The position numbers and the translations under genes were made by a program. From contig DFIE01000148.1 in assembly GCA_002372735.1 (NCBI GenBank), forward strand, positions 1 to 8,937: a stretch of 8,937 nt of DNA, read 5' to 3'. The notes below the pieces were generated by a model. The model ran no database searches, was not told the DNA's origin, and saw nothing but the letters and a program-made list of their open reading frames with translations. Each line of letters opens with the position of its first letter. Position 1 is the first letter of the stretch. This stretch comes from Clostridiales bacterium UBA3705 (GTDB lineage: Bacteria; Bacillota_A; Clostridia; Oscillospirales; Oscillospiraceae). Below are positions 5,664 through 8,937 of this stretch, piece by piece.

Positions 5664-6737
5664 ATGAACATTACCGGTCCCAAGATTTACTTTACCATCC
5701 CCATATTCGGCGGCCTGAACGTCACCCAGAGCCTGGTGACCTCCTTTGTGGCCACGGTGCTGATCTGCCTGGCGGCAATCCTGCTGGGCCGGGGGCTGAA
5801 AAAGCGCCCGGGCAAGGCCCAGGTCCTCACCGAAAAGGCGGTGGGGGTCATCACCAACCTGGTCAGCGAGGCCATGGGTCCCCACAACGTGCGCTGGGCG
5901 CCCTTTATTGCCACCATCTTTCTCTCGTCCCTGTGCGGCACCCTGCTGGGCATGACCGGCGTGCTGCGCTCCTCTACGGCAGATCTCAGCACCACCATGC
6001 CCTGGGCATTGGTGATCAGCGCCATCTGCTGGTATGAGTCCATCAAGACCAACGGCTTTTTGGGCTGGCTCAAGGGCTTTACCGAGCCCATCGCCATCAT
6101 GACCCCTATGAACATTGTCTCCGAGATTGCCCAGCCCGTGTCTCTGGCCTTCCGTCACTTCGGCAACATTGCCGGCGGCGGCGTCATCACGGCCATGCTC
6201 TACTGGGCCCTGAGCGGGGCCTCGGTGGGCATTCTGCGGGCCATCGCCTCCAGCGTGGTGGTGGTCTCTGCGGTGCTGGCCCTGGCGGGGGCGGCCATGC
6301 TGTTCTTGCTGAAGATCAAAAACGGCAAGGTGCGGCTGGCAGTCCGCTTTGTGGGCGCGGTCAGCCTGGGCCTGGGGGCCCTGGGCCTGCTGGATAAGCT
6401 CTGCGGGGCCCTGGACTTTGCCTATCCCGAGCTGAGCACCGGTGCCTACGGCGCCCTGGCGGGGCTGTCCTTTGTGGTGATCCTGGCTGGGCTGGTGCTG
6501 ATGCTCTGGGGCAAAAAGCCCTGGTTCCTGCCCGTGGGGGCGGTGGCCTTCGGCCTGGGGCTGCTGTGCCTCATCCTCATCAGCCACGGGCCGGAGCAGG
6601 TGCCGCTGCTCACCCTGGGCATTCCCGGCGTGCTGTCGCTGTACTTTGACGTCTTCTCCGGCGTGATCCAGGCCTTTGTGTTCAGCCTGCTTAGCATGAT
6701 CTACATTGCCGGCGCCTGCCCGGGGCCGGAGGCGTAA
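5664..6737 (+). CDS. atpB: F-type ATP synthase subunit a with a large hydrophobic insertion
   Basis: A 357-residue subunit a, which forms the ion half-channels against the c-ring. The core is clear: PWALVISAI (113-121), TPMNIVSEIAQPVSLAFRHFGNIAGG (147-172) with the essential Arg at R164, and FSGVIQAFVFSLLSMIYIAGA (331-351) with Q336. Typical homologues have 220-290 residues and about 42 between these Arg and Gln (E. coli R210/Q252); here the spacing is 172. The added segment (about 186-312) carries about four further hydrophobic stretches (190-216, 227-247, 261-283, 286-307). At E. coli E219 there is G173, and at H245 there is D329. The start is the ATG at 5664 with AGGTGA upstream; the in-frame GTG at 5625 lies inside atpI. 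The reading frame is open across the insertion. Confidence 0.93.
   Translation: MNITGPKIYFTIPIFGGLNVTQSLVTSFVATVLICLAAILLGRGLKKRPGKAQVLTEKAVGVITNLVSEAMGPHNVRWAPFIATIFLSSLCGTLLGMTGVLRSSTADLSTTMPWALVISAICWYESIKTNGFLGWLKGFTEPIAIMTPMNIVSEIAQPVSLAFRHFGNIAGGGVITAMLYWALSGASVGILRAIASSVVVVSAVLALAGAAMLFLLKIKNGKVRLAVRFVGAVSLGLGALGLLDKLCGALDFAYPELSTGAYGALAGLSFVVILAGLVLMLWGKKPWFLPVGAVAFGLGLLCLILISHGPEQVPLLTLGIPGVLSLYFDVFSGVIQAFVFSLLSMIYIAGACPGPEA
6219..6599 (+). other. Insertion segment within atpB, about four extra membrane helices
   Basis: This part encodes about residues 186-312 of subunit a, between helix 5 (essential Arg) and helix 6 (conserved Gln). It is rich in Ala, Gly, Leu and Val with short polar turns (KIKNGKVR, DKLCG, GKKPW). 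Codon use and GC content match the rest of the gene, and no stop or frameshift is needed, so it is not an obvious recent insertion. An even number of crossings would keep the topology of the flanking helices. Confidence 0.7.
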
Positions 6738-6750
6738 GCCCTTGTAACCC

Positions 6751-6767
6751 ATTCGTGCATCACGAAT
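6751..6767 (+). promoter_or_regulatory. Stem-loop in the atpB-atpE gap
   Basis: A perfect 7-bp stem ATTCGTG/CACGAAT closes on CAT, without a U-tract, so it is not a terminator. It sits 13 bases after the atpB stop and is followed by an A/C-rich unstructured leader and an ideal AGGAGG (6787-6792) 8 bases before atpE. It could mark RNA processing or protect the downstream atpE message, whose product is needed in many copies. Confidence 0.45.
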
Positions 6768-6800
6768 CCACATACACAACAATATTAGGAGGAACTTATC

Positions 6801-7043
6801 ATGGAAGAAGCAATCGTGAGAGCAGCTTGTGCTTTGGGAGCCGGCCTGTGCATGGGCATCGGCGCCATCGGCCCCGCCATCGGCGAAGGCAACGCGGTGG
6901 GCAAGGCCCTGGAGGGCATGGCCCGTCAGCCTGAATCCACCAGCAATCTGCGTACCAATATGCTCGTGGGCTGCGCCGTGGCGGAGACCACCGGCATCTA
7001 CTCCCTGGTCATCGCCCTGCTGCTGATGTTCGCGTTCAAATAA
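6801..7043 (+). CDS. atpE: ATP synthase subunit c, two-carboxylate motif
   Basis: An 80-residue hairpin of two membrane helices forming the rotor ring. Helix 1 (about 5-36) has the glycine-rich GIGAIGPAIGEGNAVGKAL; the polar loop is ARQP (41-44); helix 2 (about 53-78) has the ion-binding carboxylate E62 in AVAETTGIYSLVIAL. Aligned by eye to the Na+-binding c subunit of Ilyobacter tartaricus (Q32, E65, S66, Y70), the equivalents are E29, E62, T63 and Y67. This gives two carboxylates, as in the Na+-specific Fusobacterium nucleatum ring. The strong ribosome binding site and the 63-base leader fit the high copy number of c. Confidence 0.95.
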   Translation: MEEAIVRAACALGAGLCMGIGAIGPAIGEGNAVGKALEGMARQPESTSNLRTNMLVGCAVAETTGIYSLVIALLLMFAFK

Positions 7044-7081
7044 GCCGGACAAAAAGCACACAGAAAGGGAGGGATCGCCCA

Positions 7082-7588
7082 ATGGAGGGGTTTGAAAACT
7101 TTATTGGTTTTAATCCCTTGACCGCCTTGTTCACCCTGCTGAACATGGTGATCACATTTTTGATTCTGAAAAAGTTCCTGTTCAAGCCGGTGAACAAAAT
7201 GATCGCCGACCGCCAGCAGGAGATTGACGACCTGTACCGTGACGCGGAAACTGCCAAGCTGGAGGCTGAAACCCGGCGGCAGGACTATGAAACCCAGCTC
7301 TCCCAGGCCAAGCAGACCTCTGCCGAGCTGGTGCGCACCGCCACCGCCGAGGCCAACCAGCGCTCAGACGAAATTCTGCGCCAGGCCCGGCAGGAGGCCA
7401 ACGCCCTGCGGGAAAAGGCCGCCGCCGACATCGCCCTGGAAAAGAAAAAGGCCCTGAACGAGGCCAAGGGCGACATCTCCGGCCTTGCCATGGACATTGC
7501 CGAAAAGGTGGTCCAAAAGCAGCTGGACCGGGACGCCCAGCAGGAGCTCATTGAGGGCTTCATCCGCCAGCTGGGGGTGGAGCAATGA
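7082..7588 (+). CDS. atpF: ATP synthase subunit b
   Basis: A 168-residue peripheral stalk subunit. One N-terminal membrane helix (about 13-33) is followed by the typical KKFLFKPVNKMIADRQQEI (30-48) and then a long charged, Ala-rich coiled-coil region (about 45-140) with many Glu, Lys, Arg and Gln, ending in the delta-contacting helix. The length is normal. GGGAGGG lies 8-9 bases before the ATG. Its TGA stop overlaps the atpH start (ATGA), so the two stalk partners are probably translationally coupled. Confidence 0.95.
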   Translation: MEGFENFIGFNPLTALFTLLNMVITFLILKKFLFKPVNKMIADRQQEIDDLYRDAETAKLEAETRRQDYETQLSQAKQTSAELVRTATAEANQRSDEILRQARQEANALREKAAADIALEKKKALNEAKGDISGLAMDIAEKVVQKQLDRDAQQELIEGFIRQLGVEQ

Positions 7589-8124
7589 CACAGACTGCCC
7601 AAAACTACGGCGACGCCCTGTACGATCTGGCCCACGACGAGGGCCTGGATCAGCCCATTCTGACCCAGCTGCTCCGGGTGGAGGAGATCCTTGCGGCAGA
7701 GCCGGCCTATCTGGAGCTGCTCAGCTGTCCCTCGATCCCCAAGACCGAGCGCTGCCAGGCCCTGGACGAGGCCTTTGGCGGCCGGGTGCACAGCTACGTG
7801 CTCAGCTTTCTCAAGCTGCTGTGCGAGCGGGGCCATATCCGCTCCGCCCGGGAGTGCATCCGCCGTTATCGCAGCCGGTATAACCGGGACCGGGGCATTG
7901 TGGAGGCCGTGGCGGTCACCGCCGTACCCCTGACCCCCGCCCTGCGCGCCCGGCTGGAGCAGAAGCTGGCCCAGACCACCGGCAAGCAGATCAGCCTGCG
8001 CAACCGGGTGGATCCCACGGTGCTGGGCGGCGTCCGCCTGGAGCTGGAGGGCACCCAGCTGGACGGCACGGTGCGCCGTGCGCTGGACGGCCTGCGCAAA
8101 ACGCTTTCCGACACGGTGTTATAA
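7585..8124 (+). CDS. atpH: ATP synthase subunit delta
   Basis: A 179-residue peripheral stalk subunit connecting b to the top of the alpha/beta head. The N-terminal helical domain begins with QNYGDALYDLA; the C-terminal part carries the family signature DPTVLGGVRLELEGTQLDG (143-161) with the following TVRRALDGL. The length is normal. It starts within the last codons of atpF (ATGA overlap), and atpA follows 32 bases after its stop. Confidence 0.95.
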   Translation: MTQTAQNYGDALYDLAHDEGLDQPILTQLLRVEEILAAEPAYLELLSCPSIPKTERCQALDEAFGGRVHSYVLSFLKLLCERGHIRSARECIRRYRSRYNRDRGIVEAVAVTAVPLTPALRARLEQKLAQTTGKQISLRNRVDPTVLGGVRLELEGTQLDGTVRRALDGLRKTLSDTVL

Positions 8125-8156
8125 CGTGTATCTCTACATAAGAAAGCAGGTTCACC

Positions 8157-8937
8157 ATGGAATTAAGACCAGACGAAATTACCAAGATCATCCGATCTCA
8201 AATTAAAAACTACGAAAACAAAATCGAACAGAGCCAGACCGGCACCATCATCTCCCTGGGCGACGGCATCGCCAAGGCCGCGGGGCTGGACAAGTGCATG
8301 GTCAACGAGCTGGTGGCGCTGCCCAACGGCTCCTTCGCCATGGCCCAAAACCTGGAGGAGCACACCGTCTCCCTGGTCATCCTGGGCAGTGACGAGGGCC
8401 TGCGTGAGGGCGACACCGTCAAGCGCACCGGCCGGGTGGTCTCTGTGCCTGTGGGCGAGTCTCTGATCGGCCGGGTGGTCAACGCTCTGGGCGAGCCCAT
8501 TGACGGCCGCGGCCCCATTGACGCCAAGACCTACCGGCCCATTGAGATGCCGGCCCCCGGCGTCATTGAGCGCAAGTCCGTGTCTGTGCCGCTGCAGACG
8601 GGCATCAAGGCCATTGACGCCATGATCCCCATCGGCCGGGGCCAGCGCGAATTGATCATCGGCGACCGCCAGACGGGCAAAACAGTGATCGCGCAGGATA
8701 CCATCATCAATCAGAAGGGCAAGGACGTCATCTGCATTTATGTCGCGATCGGACAGAAGCGCTCGACCGTGACCAACCTGGTGAACCAGCTGAAGGAGAA
8801 CGGCGCGATGGATTACACCATCGTCGTGGCCGCAACTGCTTCGGAGCCCAGTCCTCTGCAGTACATCGCTCCTTATTCCGGATGCGCGATGGGCGAGTAT
8901 TTCATGTACAAGGGCAGGCACGTGCTGATCATCTACG
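8157..8937 (+). CDS. atpA: ATP synthase subunit alpha, 3'-truncated by the window edge
   Basis: The first 260 residues of a protein normally near 500. The beta-barrel domain includes [10 protein letters not shown] (35-44) and the segment around [12 protein letters not shown] (66-77); [17 protein letters not shown] (105-121) and [18 protein letters not shown] (159-176) with the Walker A GDRQTGKT (169-176) identify it as alpha rather than beta. The start ATG is preceded by CAGG 7 bases upstream. The frame runs off the right edge and is open. Codon use changes noticeably from about 8690 onward (see findings). It is the seventh gene of the operon; gamma, beta and epsilon genes are expected next. 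Confidence 0.97.
   Translation, partial: MELRPDEITKIIRSQIKNYENKIEQSQTGTIISLGDGIAKAAGLDKCMVNELVALPNGSFAMAQNLEEHTVSLVILGSDEGLREGDTVKRTGRVVSVPVGESLIGRVVNALGEPIDGRGPIDAKTYRPIEMPAPGVIERKSVSVPLQTGIKAIDAMIPIGRGQRELIIGDRQTGKTVIAQDTIINQKGKDVICIYVAIGQKRSTVTNLVNQLKENGAMDYTIVVAATASEPSPLQYIAPYSGCAMGEYFMYKGRHVLIIY

Noticed and set aside
5613..7082. 489-codon minus-strand open frame opposite atpB and atpE
   Set aside because: Gln/His/Gly-rich low-complexity translation, crossing real genes and an intergenic leader; a shadow.
1..8937. CRISPR array, tRNA or rRNA genes
   Set aside because: No regularly spaced repeats, cloverleaf tRNA or rRNA signature was seen on reading both strands.

Overview
The window is 8.9 kb of GC-rich, low-redundancy bacterial chromosome. 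Strong Shine-Dalgarno sites (AGGAGG/GGAGGTGA), sigma-A type promoters with TATAAT -10 boxes, the atp gene order with an atpZ-like gene and atpI in front, and a strong bias to C/G third codon positions together suggest a high-GC member of the Clostridia. A gut Oscillospiraceae-type lineage is my best guess. This is inferred from style and gene content; there is no rRNA or other marker to prove it.

Left to right: (1) 1-380 has no supportable intact gene. It holds three consecutive hairpins at the left edge, an AT-rich stretch, a small imperfect palindrome of mobile-repeat appearance, and a possible gene remnant. (2) A two-gene minus-strand unit follows, with its own promoter (2443-2470) and its own terminator (381-420). 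It encodes a PLP-dependent alpha-oxoamine synthase resembling serine palmitoyltransferase and a classical NADP(H)-type short-chain reductase with a hydrophobic C-terminus. The pair looks like the first two steps of sphingoid-base or sulfonolipid-like synthesis. (3) A minus-strand unit pepT - HD-domain phosphohydrolase - small P-loop kinase-like gene is read from a promoter at 4792-4820. (4) Divergently, the F-type ATP synthase operon runs to the right edge from a promoter at 4886-4914: atpZ-like, atpI, atpB (a), atpE (c), atpF (b), atpH (delta), and the first 260 codons of atpA (alpha).

Most of the window is housekeeping, but several points stand out. Subunit a has about 130 extra, largely hydrophobic residues between the essential Arg and the conserved Gln, which are normally only about 42 residues apart. 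Subunit c has a two-carboxylate motif (E29 plus E62-T63...Y67) of the kind associated with Na+ coupling. The conserved acidic residue of subunit a seems moved to the other helix of the half-channel. The sphingolipid-like pair is compact and self-contained in a lineage not usually credited with that chemistry. Two of the three promoters share a longer identical core, TTGCAATTGnCCG.

Limits: all family assignments come from reading motifs by eye, with no database search.
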